Assembly (NCBI RefSeq): GCF_000970285.1
Contig: NZ_CP009516.1
Location: 2,955,036 to 3,019,035 of the forward strand
Length of the DNA: 64,000 nt
Direction of reading: 5' to 3'
From: Methanosarcina horonobensis HB-1 = JCM 15518
Lineage (GTDB): Archaea; Halobacteriota; Methanosarcinia; Methanosarcinales; Methanosarcinaceae
Each line of letters starts with the position of its first letter. The first letter of the stretch is position 1. A program made the translations under genes and the position numbers. A model generated the notes under the pieces. The model did no database searches and had not been told where the DNA came from. It saw only the letters and a list, made by a program, of their open reading frames with translations. Of the stretch, positions 52,614 to 62,350 are shown piece by piece.

Positions 52614-53291
52614 TCAGCAGATTTTTAGCATCATGTTTCCACCCTTCTGGAACTCGTATGCCACCTTTACTTCAGTCACATCTAGCTTTTTCATCCTTAA
52701 GATATCGATCACGCGGTCAACGTACGGTGATCGGTTAGCGTTTACGTCCACCAGCGGAAATATTCTGACCTCTTTTGAAACTCTACACAACTCACCCAGC
52801 GATCTTAGATGAAACTCCAGCGATAGATTATCCGTATAGAGGAACAGCAAATGAGAGCACAGTGCAAGGTCGAACTCCTTTTTATCGAAAGGGAGCAAAG
52901 GCAGTTCACCCGGTATGTATCTTTTCTGCATCACGCCTTCCGGGAAATCTTCAAGAAATTTCGCCATAGCTGACATCCTGATCCTTCCAAGTTCCTCAAT
53001 TGAGCCGATTTCTTGCCAAACAAACTTATCCCGGTTTTCTCGGGTCTGTCTAATTATGTCATCATAAGTTTCACCGATTTTCTGCTTGATCTGGTCAGTA
53101 CTGAAACGGTAGACAGGATCGATAGATATGACATTTCCACCTCGCCCCGTAAGCTCTGCATTAAAGCTTGCCGGGCCGTCCCCGCAGCCCAGAATCTTTC
53201 GCTTGAGATCGGCAGGGGTCAGGCTGAACATCCTGACGTATTCGTCAAAAGACCTTCCCCAAGGTTTGATATCATGATATTCAATTGTCAT
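52614..53291 (-). CDS. SAM-dependent methyltransferase-like protein
   Basis: 225 residues. SAM-binding loop 'ILGCGDGPASFNAELTGRGG', then VISIDPVYRF, an acidic motif in 'FDLALCSHLLFLYTDNLSLE', and a C-terminal sheet 'EVRIFPLVDVNANRSPYVD'. ATG 53291 has AAGGT upstream; seven more codons to 53312 are possible. It is the end of a leftward run of three genes (methyltransferase, methyltransferase, terpene-synthase-like), although the spacers of about 170 and 350 bases argue against one tight operon. Confidence 0.75.
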   Translation of the reverse strand: MTIEYHDIKPWGRSFDEYVRMFSLTPADLKRKILGCGDGPASFNAELTGRGGNVISIDPVYRFSTDQIKQKIGETYDDIIRQTRENRDKFVWQEIGSIEELGRIRMSAMAKFLEDFPEGVMQKRYIPGELPLLPFDKKEFDLALCSHLLFLYTDNLSLEFHLRSLGELCRVSKEVRIFPLVDVNANRSPYVDRVIDILRMKKLDVTEVKVAYEFQKGGNMMLKIC

Positions 53292-53463
53292 GTTATGTAC
53301 CTTATAGCACATAATTGTGCAGCGTATATATAAACCGTTTTATTCGATACCCAAATAAAATTAGTCATTAGTGTTTTGTTGAATTTTGAATTATTCAACA
53401 AAGCGTTTACCGTCTAACTTCGAGCCCGCCGGTAAAGCCAGGCACGTACAGGCTACAACAAGA

Positions 53464-54261
53464 TTATTTAATAGCTGTGCCTTTGAAAAAGGTATAACAA
53501 AATGTACCTTCTTGTCCGGCCGTCCGGTGGAGGTCACTAATACCTTTATTCCACGTTCTTTCGTCGATCATCTTTAATTCCAGCGCCTGCTCCCTGACAC
53601 CTTCTACCATCGCGTTGAAAGTATTTTTCGTAAATCCTTCTACCAGGTCGGGTTTACTCGAATCGACATACACCATTCTTGGGGAGACACTCACATTTTT
53701 AAAACCAGCTCGATTCAATAGCGGATAGATCTCTCTACCTATAAGGGAATTTCCCCCCAAAAGTTCCTGGATGTCGATCAGGCACTTTATTGCTTGCATG
53801 GCTTCATCGCTCCCGGGGTAAAAATAGCTTGAGCCATGATCTCCCTCTATAACAGTTATCGTGCCCCCTTTTTTGAGTACTTTTTTCACCGACAATAAAG
53901 CGTCCAGAGGGTTTTTAAGGTGCTCAAGTACAAAGCATATGAAAACGTGGTCAAAAGTCTCGTCTTCAAAGGGCAGATCGAAGATATTTGCCACCTGAAA
54001 GCTGACATTCGCCAGCCCTTCTTTTTCAGTCAATAATCTAGCTTTTTCGACTGATTCGCCGGAAATATCAATTGATGTGATGCTGGCTTCGGGGCTGTTT
54101 TTTGCTAATATAACTGTCTGTGCGCCCACGCCGCAGCCGGCTTCAAGAACTCTGCTCCCAGGAGGATATATAGTATCGTGATGCAACAGCGTAGTTAGAG
54201 TATTTGCCTGATCACAGAGCCGAGAATTTTCCCTATCCGAATATCCGTGTACGTAATCCAT
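53464..54261 (-). CDS. Class I SAM methyltransferase, UbiE-like
   Basis: 265 residues. 'GSRVLEAGCGVGAQTVILAK' (motif I), 'SITSIDISGESVEKARLLTE', 'FDHVFICFVLEHLKNPLDAL' (the motif with EHL typical of UbiE/sterol C-methyltransferases) and 'LKKGGTITVIEGDHGSSYFY'. The C-terminal half has a hydrophobic cap. ATG 54261 follows GGTGA; six extra codons to 54279 have no ribosome-binding site. It lies next to the terpene-synthase-like gene, on the same strand. Confidence 0.83.
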   Translation of the reverse strand: MDYVHGYSDRENSRLCDQANTLTTLLHHDTIYPPGSRVLEAGCGVGAQTVILAKNSPEASITSIDISGESVEKARLLTEKEGLANVSFQVANIFDLPFEDETFDHVFICFVLEHLKNPLDALLSVKKVLKKGGTITVIEGDHGSSYFYPGSDEAMQAIKCLIDIQELLGGNSLIGREIYPLLNRAGFKNVSVSPRMVYVDSSKPDLVEGFTKNTFNAMVEGVREQALELKMIDERTWNKGISDLHRTAGQEGTFCYTFFKGTAIK

Positions 54262-54453
54262 TTTATTCACCAATTCCATCAGATCATTGCTTTGCTGGTG
54301 CTAATATGTTCCTTGATGTACCTGTGTGTACAAAAATTTAGTGCTATGCAGCTGTAACAAGTCAATTACTCGCACTCGAAGTCGCAGACTTGCAGTTAAC
54401 TCACGTTGCTACGTTTGATTGATAGACAAACCTTTAGCTCAGGGGGATATGTT

Positions 54454-54505
54454 CGAGGGATGAAACAGGAAGCCCATTAAAGCGAGTAGTTCATATGATG
54501 GTTAT
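54454..54505 (+). other. Possible relic of an IS605-type right end
   Basis: GGATGAAACAGGAAGCCC followed, after a degraded stem, by TAGTTCATATGATGG. This parallels GGATGAACCAGGAAGCCT then GGGTGGTTCACG after the truncated tnpB at 62262-62310. No tnpB remnant adjoins it. Confidence 0.45.
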
Positions 54506-54629
54506 GAGAAAGAGCCAGGGAAGAGGACTTAGAAAACTGAAAAAGATCGGTTGAGAGCTGGCACAAAAAATGAGAGTATCACCTGAATAAATGAATTAAT
54601 CTGGTGAAATTAATTTTGAAATCGATACG

Positions 54630-55580
54630 CTAGTTCATAGCATCGGTCTGCCAATATAGGTTCACATAGTTGTTGACAAACTTAGAAGTATCAAAACTCT
54701 TTATCTCGGAATTCTCCGCGAATTCCTTCATTGACAATATGGCCTTGTCCAGTTCATCTTCTATCACTTCTGACACGGGTGATAGTTTCTCTTTCAGATT
54801 TTCTGTGCTTGCCCTCTCGAAATCGCTAAACTTGATAAGCTTCTTTTCAAGAGCTAATGAAATTACTGGACAGCTATAATCTCTCTCGGTTATTTCTCTT
54901 GTCCATGTATTAATCGTATTACTCAGCATTGCTACGATATCCGCCAGTTTGAAAAGGACTATCGCTTTTCCAAGCTCAGAGGTGTCAAAATTTTTGGAAG
55001 ACATCAGGTCGAGCAGGGAATGGGTCTCGATCATTGTAGAGGCAGCCCTGCTACGTACAACATGAGAGAATGGGTATACAATTTTATTCTTGTTCAAAAG
55101 ATAGGAAAACTCCATTGATTCAGCAACGTTACGCATTGCTAGGAGAAATTCACCTCTGAAGTCACAGTATCTTGGAAGCGACGCTATTTGATTTCTAACT
55201 AAGTCTGAATAAATCCCAATAGTAGTTTTTATATACATATTGTTAGTTAAATGGGCATCTAATAATATATAATCTCCAGATTCAATTTTATCCGTATTAT
55301 ATAGCATGCTTAAAATCTCATAGCTGAATTTATCTCCACCGTTTTTTTCTCTTAGAAGCGCATAATCGCATGAATCGTCAACAGCTACACCGATCATGGA
55401 CAGACATGTCTTGAGATCGGTTAGTCTGGAAACTAGAGACGGATCCACACAAGAAAGGTACAGACATCTATAACTGTTATATAACCAGTCGAAGAGAGCT
55501 GGCTTTCTGAGAGGGCTTGCAACATTTCTGAAGTTTAAAAAGTATTTTTCCCACAAAGTTTTATGTTCGTTCATTATCAT
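54630..55580 (-). CDS. Putative class I terpene synthase
   Basis: 316 residues, mainly helical. Counting from ATG 55580 (AGGTGAT upstream), an aspartate-rich AVDDSCDYALL provides DDxxD at 68-72. 'SHVVRSRAASTMIETHSLLD' supplies a candidate pyrophosphate-sensor arginine (176) about 45 residues before NTINTWTRE, which matches the NSE-type Mg-binding triad (Asn221, Thr225, Glu229). Motif order and spacing are those of bacterial class I terpene cyclases, not of prenyl elongases, which have two DDxxD motifs. Terpene cyclases ionise C10-C20 prenyl diphosphates. Two methyltransferase genes follow on the same strand. This identification rests on motifs alone; cyclase activity and product are inferred. 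Confidence 0.6.
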   Translation of the reverse strand: MIMNEHKTLWEKYFLNFRNVASPLRKPALFDWLYNSYRCLYLSCVDPSLVSRLTDLKTCLSMIGVAVDDSCDYALLREKNGGDKFSYEILSMLYNTDKIESGDYILLDAHLTNNMYIKTTIGIYSDLVRNQIASLPRYCDFRGEFLLAMRNVAESMEFSYLLNKNKIVYPFSHVVRSRAASTMIETHSLLDLMSSKNFDTSELGKAIVLFKLADIVAMLSNTINTWTREITERDYSCPVISLALEKKLIKFSDFERASTENLKEKLSPVSEVIEDELDKAILSMKEFAENSEIKSFDTSKFVNNYVNLYWQTDAMN

Positions 55581-55841
55581 AGTTATCACCTACTTTGACC
55601 GGGATCGTGTTCTGAGTTATTGATCAACCTGGCAAAGCGGGCATATCTGCTCAGTTCGCGCAAATTTTTAAAAACTACCCCTTTGCTTCCTGCTTTCAAT
55701 TACTTATCCCCGCGACCCCGATAGTGATTATATTTTTAAATATTATTCATTGTGCACACAGATTAAACGATCATAAATCTCGGTAGAGATTTGATTCTCG
55801 ATGCCTGATTTCAGTGAAATGATCTTAGATTTTCCTTAGTT

Positions 55842-57329
55842 CTATGAATCTTTGAACAGTATTTTATATTTCATCCCCGGCCCATTTTCAATTTCGATAC
55901 TACCACCGATTTGATCCACAAGAGTGTTTACAAGTTGTAAGCCTAGCGAACTGATATTTTTAAAGTCAAAGGATTCCGGAAAACCAATTCCGTTATCTCC
56001 AACAGTCAGCTTAAAATAACTGCTGGGGCCGACGTTATTTTGCATACTAAAGTCAGCAGTAGTATTGCTTGACTTTTTATCGTCAAGAGCTTGAAGTTCA
56101 ATGTGAATTTCCCCGCTTCGTCCATCTGGAAATGCATATTTTAAAGAGTTTGAAACCAGTTCATTGACAATGATACCCAAAGGGATTGCGTTGTCCATTT
56201 CAAAAAAGAAATCCTCCACATCCAAGTAAAGTTTGATATCGGAATTTCCTACTTTGTATGACTTGAAGAGATCATCTGTTAATTTTTTAAGATAAGATGC
56301 GAAGTTAATTGTTTCCATGTCTCTGGAGTTATACAATTCCTCGTGAATAACAGACATCGATATGATTCTATTGTGGCTTTCTCGAAATGCTTCAGCAATT
56401 TTTTTGTGATCGGGAGTCCCGGAAAGCAGGTTGTCGCATTCTAAGTCCAGGAGGCTGGAGATTACCTGCAGGTTGTTTTTTATTCTGTGGTGAATTTCTT
56501 TTTTGCGGAGCTTTTCAGCTCTGTCAAGCGATTCCGTTGCAATTTTTCTTTCGGTAATATCCTGTATAAAGCCCTGATAAAGTCTACTTGTCTGATCTAT
56601 ACTGTGTATAACTTGAATAGATTCAAAAATCCATACTCTATTCCCGTTCCTATTTCGCATTCTGTATTCTTGCTCAACTAGATAGTTTGATGCAGTACTC
56701 AAATTTCTTCGATTTTCAAAAAAATTGCTCCGATCTTCAGGATCCACAAGTTGAGCCAACTGGATTTTTCCAGAAAAAAAATCTTTATCTTCGTAGCCAG
56801 TAATTTCCTTTACGGCCCCGTGCAGCAGCACAAAATCAAAGTTGCCGTCTAGCTGGAATCCAATCCCTCTGAAATTCTGCAAATATCTGAGGAGATTTTC
56901 TTCGCTTATCTTAAGTTTTTCCTGATTATGCTCTCTTTCTGTAATATTTTTAAGCAAACCGATGGCTCTATATACACGATTATTTTCATCTTTTAGGAAA
57001 ACACAACTACATTCCACATAAATATAAGTTCTATTCTTTCTTTCAAGTCTGAATTTCTGCTCAAACTTCTCTCCGGTCTTTAGAGAATTCATAAGAGTGT
57101 TCCAGAACATTTCTTGTTCTTCGGGATGGATTAAACTTTTACTGGCTCCCAGATCGACTTTACCGAATTCCTCTGGAGTATAACCAGTAAATTCTTCAAT
57201 TATTCCGTACCATTCAATTTTGCCAGTCTTCGGATCACCATCGAAAATTAGTTGTCCTGTTTGGCCAGCTATAGAAAAAAATCTTTCCGCAATTTTCTCC
57301 AAGTTTTCTTTATGATAGTCCTTTTCCAT
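55842..57329 (-). CDS. PAS-sensor histidine kinase
   Basis: 495 residues from ATG 57329 (a TTG at 57386 would add 19). Two PAS domains: 'GQLIFDGDPKTGKIEWYGII' with 'FRLERKNRTYIYVECSCVFL', then 'LQNFRGIGFQLDGNFDFVLL' with 'RNGNRVWIFESIQVIHSIDQ'. A HisKA_2-type helix follows with the phospho-acceptor in KEIHHRIKNNLQVISSLLDL, and an HATPase domain ending 'LTVGDNGIGFPESFDFKNIS'. No membrane segment. The catalytic half closely resembles that of the PocR kinase at 43 kb, so the two are paralogues. The adjacent secondary-metabolism-like genes are not obviously linked. Confidence 0.88.
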   Translation of the reverse strand: MEKDYHKENLEKIAERFFSIAGQTGQLIFDGDPKTGKIEWYGIIEEFTGYTPEEFGKVDLGASKSLIHPEEQEMFWNTLMNSLKTGEKFEQKFRLERKNRTYIYVECSCVFLKDENNRVYRAIGLLKNITEREHNQEKLKISEENLLRYLQNFRGIGFQLDGNFDFVLLHGAVKEITGYEDKDFFSGKIQLAQLVDPEDRSNFFENRRNLSTASNYLVEQEYRMRNRNGNRVWIFESIQVIHSIDQTSRLYQGFIQDITERKIATESLDRAEKLRKKEIHHRIKNNLQVISSLLDLECDNLLSGTPDHKKIAEAFRESHNRIISMSVIHEELYNSRDMETINFASYLKKLTDDLFKSYKVGNSDIKLYLDVEDFFFEMDNAIPLGIIVNELVSNSLKYAFPDGRSGEIHIELQALDDKKSSNTTADFSMQNNVGPSSYFKLTVGDNGIGFPESFDFKNISSLGLQLVNTLVDQIGGSIEIENGPGMKYKILFKDS

Positions 57330-58141
57330 GATTGTTTCTCTGTTCAATTCTAACTTTTTTCCATACCTATTTTCAAATGAACTCAACTATTTGAGGACAT
57401 AAAGTTTATTGGTTATAATATGTACATTATTTGATTTATTTAATAAAAGGATTTCTACAAATATTATAAAATGATAATTTTTTAAATTCATATATTATAG
57501 AAAATGATAAATGAAAAAAAAAATTGAAAATATGATTTTTAATAGTAATATCTATAATACAATTTCAAGAGTTTATTAATTAATGAACTTATAAGACAGT
57601 AAATACTCAATATTCACATATAACTTGACAATTATCATGGAAAAATTAATTTCTCTTCTTTAATATACTATATCCCATACAATATATTAAAGAAATATTA
57701 ATCATTAAGGTTTATTTCCTTTAACTGTATAAAAGTATTTACATTTATTTTACTTTTTAAGTCAACTGAAGTTTATTTTCGAATAAATAGACTACTAATC
57801 ATTCCAATACTAATTACAGAGATATTTATGCATGAAAAATGGATTTAAGTTATTGTTAGCTAAAATTTTCGCGAAATAACTCTACCATTAACATCGTTTG
57901 AAACGGAGGGACATTGTAGAAATAGCAAAACCTCATCTGCATTACTTTTAAGAAATGCCGTTATCGATTTTTCTGATGAGCTCTTAATCATTTTTCTCTA
58001 ATTTATGATTTTTTTTCAGATCTTACGGTATATGTCAGAAACGATTTATATTTTGTAAATAATATAAATTAATGCAATGGTATGCTGGTATAAAGAAGCT
58101 TGGAATACTTGAACATTTTACACGCATTTTGGGGGATAAAG
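57330..58141. other. Very AT-rich intergenic region
   Basis: No open frame of substance. Long A- and T-runs dominate around 57410-57800. The promoter of the decayed surface-protein gene is expected at its right end. Confidence 0.5.
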
Positions 58142-59569
58142 ATGAATAAAGCTCTATCAATATTTTTAATTTTTCTTTCTTTTTTCGTGTTAGCGACAGT
58201 TGCATCGCTGGAAAAGAAACTCAACTCACGCATGGTGAGCGATTAACATCAGGAATATCATTCTATGGTAACCACGTTTTTTGGACGGAAAGTGCTGGGA
58301 ATGATGTACATGCTTATGATCTGACTACAGGAAAGCGAACAAATATTAATGGTCATCTCTCATGTGGCCAGACTCATGCAGTGTGACATATGTACTCACC
58401 AAACAAGCACAATAACAATTACAAATAGTTCAAGCTACGAGTCCCAGGGACTCGATATCTACGGAAATGCGTAGTATGGATAGAATCAGGCAATCTGTAT
58501 ATGTATGATATTACTGCTCATAAAATAACTCCGGTTACCAATAGTGGAAACGCAACTGACCCTGCAATATATGGCAAACGGATAGTATATACATTAAATC
58601 GTCCCACCTCTTTTGGTATTGGAGATATCTACACGTATAATATGTCTACTGCCAAGACAACCCGCATAACAACCAGCAATAGTGCTTTTAGTCCATTTAT
58701 CTATGAAGATAAAATTGTATATGCAGATAGTCAAGATTCAGAGTCTGGTGATGAAAGAGACATTTATCTATATGACCTCTCGTCAACAGTACAAGATTTG
58801 CCTTTAGCTGAATTTACCGCGAACGTAACTTTGGAACTGCACCTTTAGTTGTGTTATTCACTGAAATCGGCACTGGTGGAGTCTCTACATCCTGGCATTG
58901 GGACACTGGAGACGGTATTTACTCAAAGCATGCCATGAATGCGACACACACTTTTACGAAGCCAGGAAGTTACACAGTTAGTCTTACTGTAGGAAATGCT
59001 ATGGGTAGTAATACATCGACAAAGCCAAATTACATAGTCGTTACCGATCCAAACGCTCCCATTGCAAATTTTAATAGTAACATTATCGAGGGTTATGCTC
59101 CTTTAACAGTACAGTTTAATGACATTTCTCAAAATGCAACGTCAAGGTTATGAGACTTCGATAATGATGGAAAAGTAGACTCAACCGCGGTAAGTCCTGT
59201 TTATATATACAACATCAGGAAACTATACTATTAACCTGACAGTAAGAAATGCTTACGATACTACCTCAAAAGCCGGTACAATAATTGTACTTCCAGAAAT
59301 TAGTTCCTGCAGCGGCACTGAAATCCGGATTACTACCAGCAAATTAGCATTCCATCCTGACATCTATGGTAACAGAATAAATAGTGTGACAAGATTTTCG
59401 CAACGGAAACTACGATATCTATATGTATGATCTATCCACTCCCAAAGAAACTCAAATTACTACCAATGAGTCAAATCAGGAGTCTCCAGCTATCTGTGGT
59501 GATAGGATAGTGTGGCAGGACAGCCGCAACGGAGGCTCGGATATTTACGTTTGCACTATCTCAAAGTAA
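58142..59569 (+). pseudogene. Decayed TolB-propeller/PKD surface protein
   Basis: Starts with an intact signal peptide (MNKALSIFLIFLSFFVLATV) but shifts frame after about 30 codons. Pieces in different frames continue: 'YGNHVFWTESAGNDVHAYDL', then 58501-58848 with beta-propeller repeats ('GKRIVYTLNRPTSFGIGDIY'), a PKD domain at 58851-59153 ('SWHWDTGDGIYSKHAMNATH', 'TFTKPGSYTVSLTVGN'), a second PKD broken by stops, and a last propeller repeat ending 'WQDSRNGGSDIYVCTISK'. Several frameshifts and stops break it. Intact relatives are large S-layer-associated proteins of Methanosarcina. Confidence 0.8.
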
Positions 59570-59592
59570 AAGCAAAAAATAATAAAAGAATT

Positions 59593-60573
59593 TCAGAACA
59601 TGCGGACCTGTCTGCCAAGTCCCTCCCGGACAGCCCTTTCATAAACAAGGTGCGCTGTTGCAACATCCTGAATTGCAAGCCCTGTGGAATCGAATATCGT
59701 AATCTCCTCTTCACTTGTCCTGCCGGGTTTGAGGCCGACCATAACTTCTCCAAGCTGGGCATGGATGTCATTTTCCGAGATATAGTGCTTCGAGAGAGGG
59801 ACGTTCACTTCTCCGGAATGGAGCGCCTGAACCATGTCATCCACAATGATTTTGGAGCGGATAAGGAGTTCGGGGTCAAGTTCTTCTTTTCCCACGGCAT
59901 CCGCACCTATTGCGTTTATGTGGGTGCCTGCTTTAATCCAGCTGGCTTTTACGATTGGTTTTCTTGTAGGGGTTGTGGTAACAAGGATATCGCAGTTGCA
60001 GACCTTTTCAATGCTCTCTTCGTAACGGATTTCGCAGGGCACGAATTCTGCCATTTCACGGATGAATTGCTCACAGCTTTCTTTTGTCCTGGAAGTGATC
60101 TTCACGAGTTCGGGTTCGAAAACTTCACAGAGGGCTTCAAGCTGGGTTTTTGCCTGGTTTCCTGCACCTACGAGCCCGATTACTTTCGAATCTTTCCTTG
60201 CAAGGTATTTTGCAGCAATTCCTCCGGCTGCGCCTGTCCGGACGTCGGTCAGATAAGTTCCGTCCATGATTGCGACAGGAGCTCCGGTCTCAGGGGAAAT
60301 AAGGATAATCAGCGCCATTACTGTAGGAAGGTTGCGCATGGGATTCCCAGGATGGACGTTTACAATCTTTACACCTGTAATGTCCTCTTCTTCAAGGTAT
60401 GCAGGCATTGTCCGCAGGTCGCCGTTGTAAGCGGTATAGTAAAGATAGGATTTAGGCGGCATCTGCACCTTGCCAAGCCCGTGCTGCCTGAAAGCCCTTT
60501 CTACTACCTGCATGTCGGAATGCATGTCCATAACACTCTTTACTTCTTCCTGAGCCAGCCACAATACTTCCAT
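59593..60573 (-). CDS. ala: Alanine dehydrogenase, archaeal (ornithine cyclodeaminase/mu-crystallin) type
   Basis: 326 residues. NAD-binding fold 'IGLVGAGNQAKTQLEALCEV', substrate motifs 'QMPPKSYLYYTAYNGDLRTM', 'GVKIVNVHPGNPMRNLPTVM', 'GTYLTDVRTGAAGGIAAKYL' and 'DSTGLAIQDVATAHLVYERA'. The family includes the characterised archaeal alanine dehydrogenase, which interconverts alanine and pyruvate plus ammonia with NAD; ornithine cyclodeaminase or another imino-acid reductase are alternatives. ATG 60573 follows GGAGGG; eight extra codons to 60597 are unlikely. A TATATATAAC sequence lies upstream (about 60738-60752). Confidence 0.82.
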   Translation of the reverse strand: MEVLWLAQEEVKSVMDMHSDMQVVERAFRQHGLGKVQMPPKSYLYYTAYNGDLRTMPAYLEEEDITGVKIVNVHPGNPMRNLPTVMALIILISPETGAPVAIMDGTYLTDVRTGAAGGIAAKYLARKDSKVIGLVGAGNQAKTQLEALCEVFEPELVKITSRTKESCEQFIREMAEFVPCEIRYEESIEKVCNCDILVTTTPTRKPIVKASWIKAGTHINAIGADAVGKEELDPELLIRSKIIVDDMVQALHSGEVNVPLSKHYISENDIHAQLGEVMVGLKPGRTSEEEITIFDSTGLAIQDVATAHLVYERAVREGLGRQVRMF

Positions 60574-60796
60574 AACGTAACCCTCCACCGGAGCCATAGA
60601 ATTTCCTCACATCCTGAACATAAGCTGGCTTCCGGCTGAAAACCAGGCTTAAACTGAATAAAACCGGAATAAAAACCGGCGGCAAACAGGCGCATTGACT
60701 GCCGTATAGCATGGATTGCCATTTTTATTCGCGTAAATATGTATATATAACATATCTTCACTCATTTAAAGAACTTCCTTCGTGAAAGGAGAAACT

Positions 60797-61498
60797 ATGC
60801 AAGAGAGTTCTGCTACTTTTCCCGAACCCGACATGAAAGAGAAATTACTGAAGCCTGCCCGGGACATCCGGAGTATCCTGCGATGGGGATACCCCAAATT
60901 TGCAACTATCCGTTTCGTGGCTGAGCATTCCCAGCTCAGTGCCGAAGAGCGGAATATCCTCACAAGGGTGATTATGCCCCCTGAGAAGGTGGTTTCCAGA
61001 ATCAGGAAGAAAATAGCCTGTGACGGCATAAGAAATAGGGATCTCCACCTTGACGGGTACAATGTCCTTCTTAGCGTGGACAGCCTTCTGAAAAACGAAC
61101 CCTTGTGGTTCTGTGATGACGGATATATAAGAGATACTCGCTATTATTTCAGCAAAACAAGTCAGGCTGAGGATATAGAGGAGGCCCTTGACTCAGTCCT
61201 TGAGTTTCTCTCCGAAGCCAGCCCGAAGTCAATAACTTTTCTCCTTGATTCTCAGATTAGCCGGAGCGGGGAACTTGCAAGCTTCATCCGCCGCAAACTT
61301 GAAGAATACGGAATCCGAGGAGAGGCACGTACCTCAAAAACTGTGGACTTTGACCTGAAAACGGAAGGCGGAGATCCCAAAAAAAATCTTGTCGTTGCGA
61401 CCTCCGATGGAATTGTAATTGACTCGGTCCTGCAAGTACTTGACATCCCGGCCTGCCTTATGGAAAAAACAGGAATTGAGCCTATAAGGCTGTACTGA
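60797..61498 (+). CDS. DUF434 domain protein
   Basis: 233 residues. The N-terminal 'KPARDIRSILRWGYPKFATI' followed by 'RFVAEHSQLSAEERNILTRV' is the DUF434 pattern. The C-terminal half (LDGYNVLLSVDSLL, then 'ITFLLDSQISRSGELASFIR' and 'KNLVVATSDGIVIDSVLQVL') resembles a PIN/Toprim-like nucleotide-binding fold (DUF5616). It is common in methanogens; function unknown, possibly RNA-related. GGAG is well placed before ATG 60797; a GTG five codons upstream is possible. Confidence 0.75.
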   Translation: MQESSATFPEPDMKEKLLKPARDIRSILRWGYPKFATIRFVAEHSQLSAEERNILTRVIMPPEKVVSRIRKKIACDGIRNRDLHLDGYNVLLSVDSLLKNEPLWFCDDGYIRDTRYYFSKTSQAEDIEEALDSVLEFLSEASPKSITFLLDSQISRSGELASFIRRKLEEYGIRGEARTSKTVDFDLKTEGGDPKKNLVVATSDGIVIDSVLQVLDIPACLMEKTGIEPIRLY

Positions 61499-61588
61499 AC
61501 AGAATTTTACGACAAGCAAAGGCAGAATGCCCGTCACTTTAAACAGAAAATTAAGACTTATGAACAGACTGGAAAATGTATAAATCAT

Positions 61589-62215
61589 ATGGGCTTAGAT
61601 AAGCTTCTTCCTACAAAACAGAAGTATTCTGAATCTACTACAGTGGGTATAGATGTCGGGATTAAGGATTTTGCTGTACTCTCTACAGGCGAAAAGATTG
61701 AGAATCCAAAATACTTGAAAAATTCTCTTAAAAGACTTAAATACCTTCAAAAAAGAGTAAGTAGAAAGGTTAAAGGTTCAAAACGCAGAGAGAAAACGAG
61801 ACAGCTACTTTCTAAAATCCATGAGAAAATAAGCAATCAGAGAAACAATTTCCAGCACCAAATCTCTTCTAAACTTATCCGCGAGAACCAAGCTATTGCA
61901 CTGGAAACTCTGAATGTTAAAGGTATGGTCAAGAATCACCATTTAGCACAGTCTATAAGTGATTCTGCATGGAGTAGTTTTGTAACAAAGTTAGAGTATA
62001 AAGCTGAATGGTTTGGTAAAACTATCCTTAGAATAGGGCAATTTGAACCATCCTCTAAACTTTGTAACGTTTGCGGATACCACAATTCAGAACTAACATT
62101 AAAGGATAGAGAATGGGTCTGCCCCATTTGTAAGACTCCGCATGATAGGGATATTAATGCTGCAATAAATACCAAAAAATTCTCTCTCCTTGACCAAAAT
62201 CTCATAACCACTTGA
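61589..62215 (+). pseudogene. tnpB: 5'-truncated TnpB (IS605/IS1341-type) gene
   Basis: 208 codons representing the C-terminal half of TnpB. The RuvC-like nuclease residues are all visible: GIDVGIKDFAVLS (Asp), 'QAIALETLNVKGM' (Glu) and the last Asp in HDRDINAAINT. The zinc finger is CNVCGYHNSELT and CPICK. The N-terminal REC/wedge region (about 170-190 residues in complete proteins) is missing, so RNA-guided cleavage is probably lost. The start at ATG 61589 is only the first available codon. Homology at the left ends near the preceding gene. Confidence 0.88.
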
Positions 62216-62345
62216 CACCTGCGGAACGCAGGGAAGAGCCTGGGGACTTGCTCTCAAAAGAGAGAGGGATGAACCAGGAAGCCTGCCATTTCAATGGCGG
62301 GTGGTTCACGAACTTGAGACTGACCACAATGAGCAAGGTTCATTA
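62216..62345 (+). other. tnpB right end / probable omega-RNA region
   Basis: Directly after the tnpB stop the sequence has GGAACGCAGGGAAGAGCCTG, GGATGAACCAGGAAGCCT and a terminal hairpin GCCAT/ATGGC (62285-62298) followed by GGGTGGTTCACGAACTTGAG. In IS605-family elements the transposon right end also encodes the guide (omega) RNA; its guide would lie just beyond the hairpin end. The position of the element boundary is estimated. Confidence 0.55.
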
Positions 62346-62350
62346 ATTTA

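Noticed and set aside
54431-54462. TTTAGCTCAGGGGGATATGTTCGAGG looked like a tRNA D-arm and T-arm
   Set aside because: No acceptor or anticodon stems can be formed around it; the following bases match a right-end-like sequence instead.
57330-58141. Very AT-rich region considered as a replication origin
   Set aside because: No origin-recognition-box-like inverted repeats and no orc1/cdc6 gene nearby.
59512-60639. 375-codon plus-strand frame
   Set aside because: It is antisense to the alanine dehydrogenase gene, which has a clear ribosome-binding site and family motifs.
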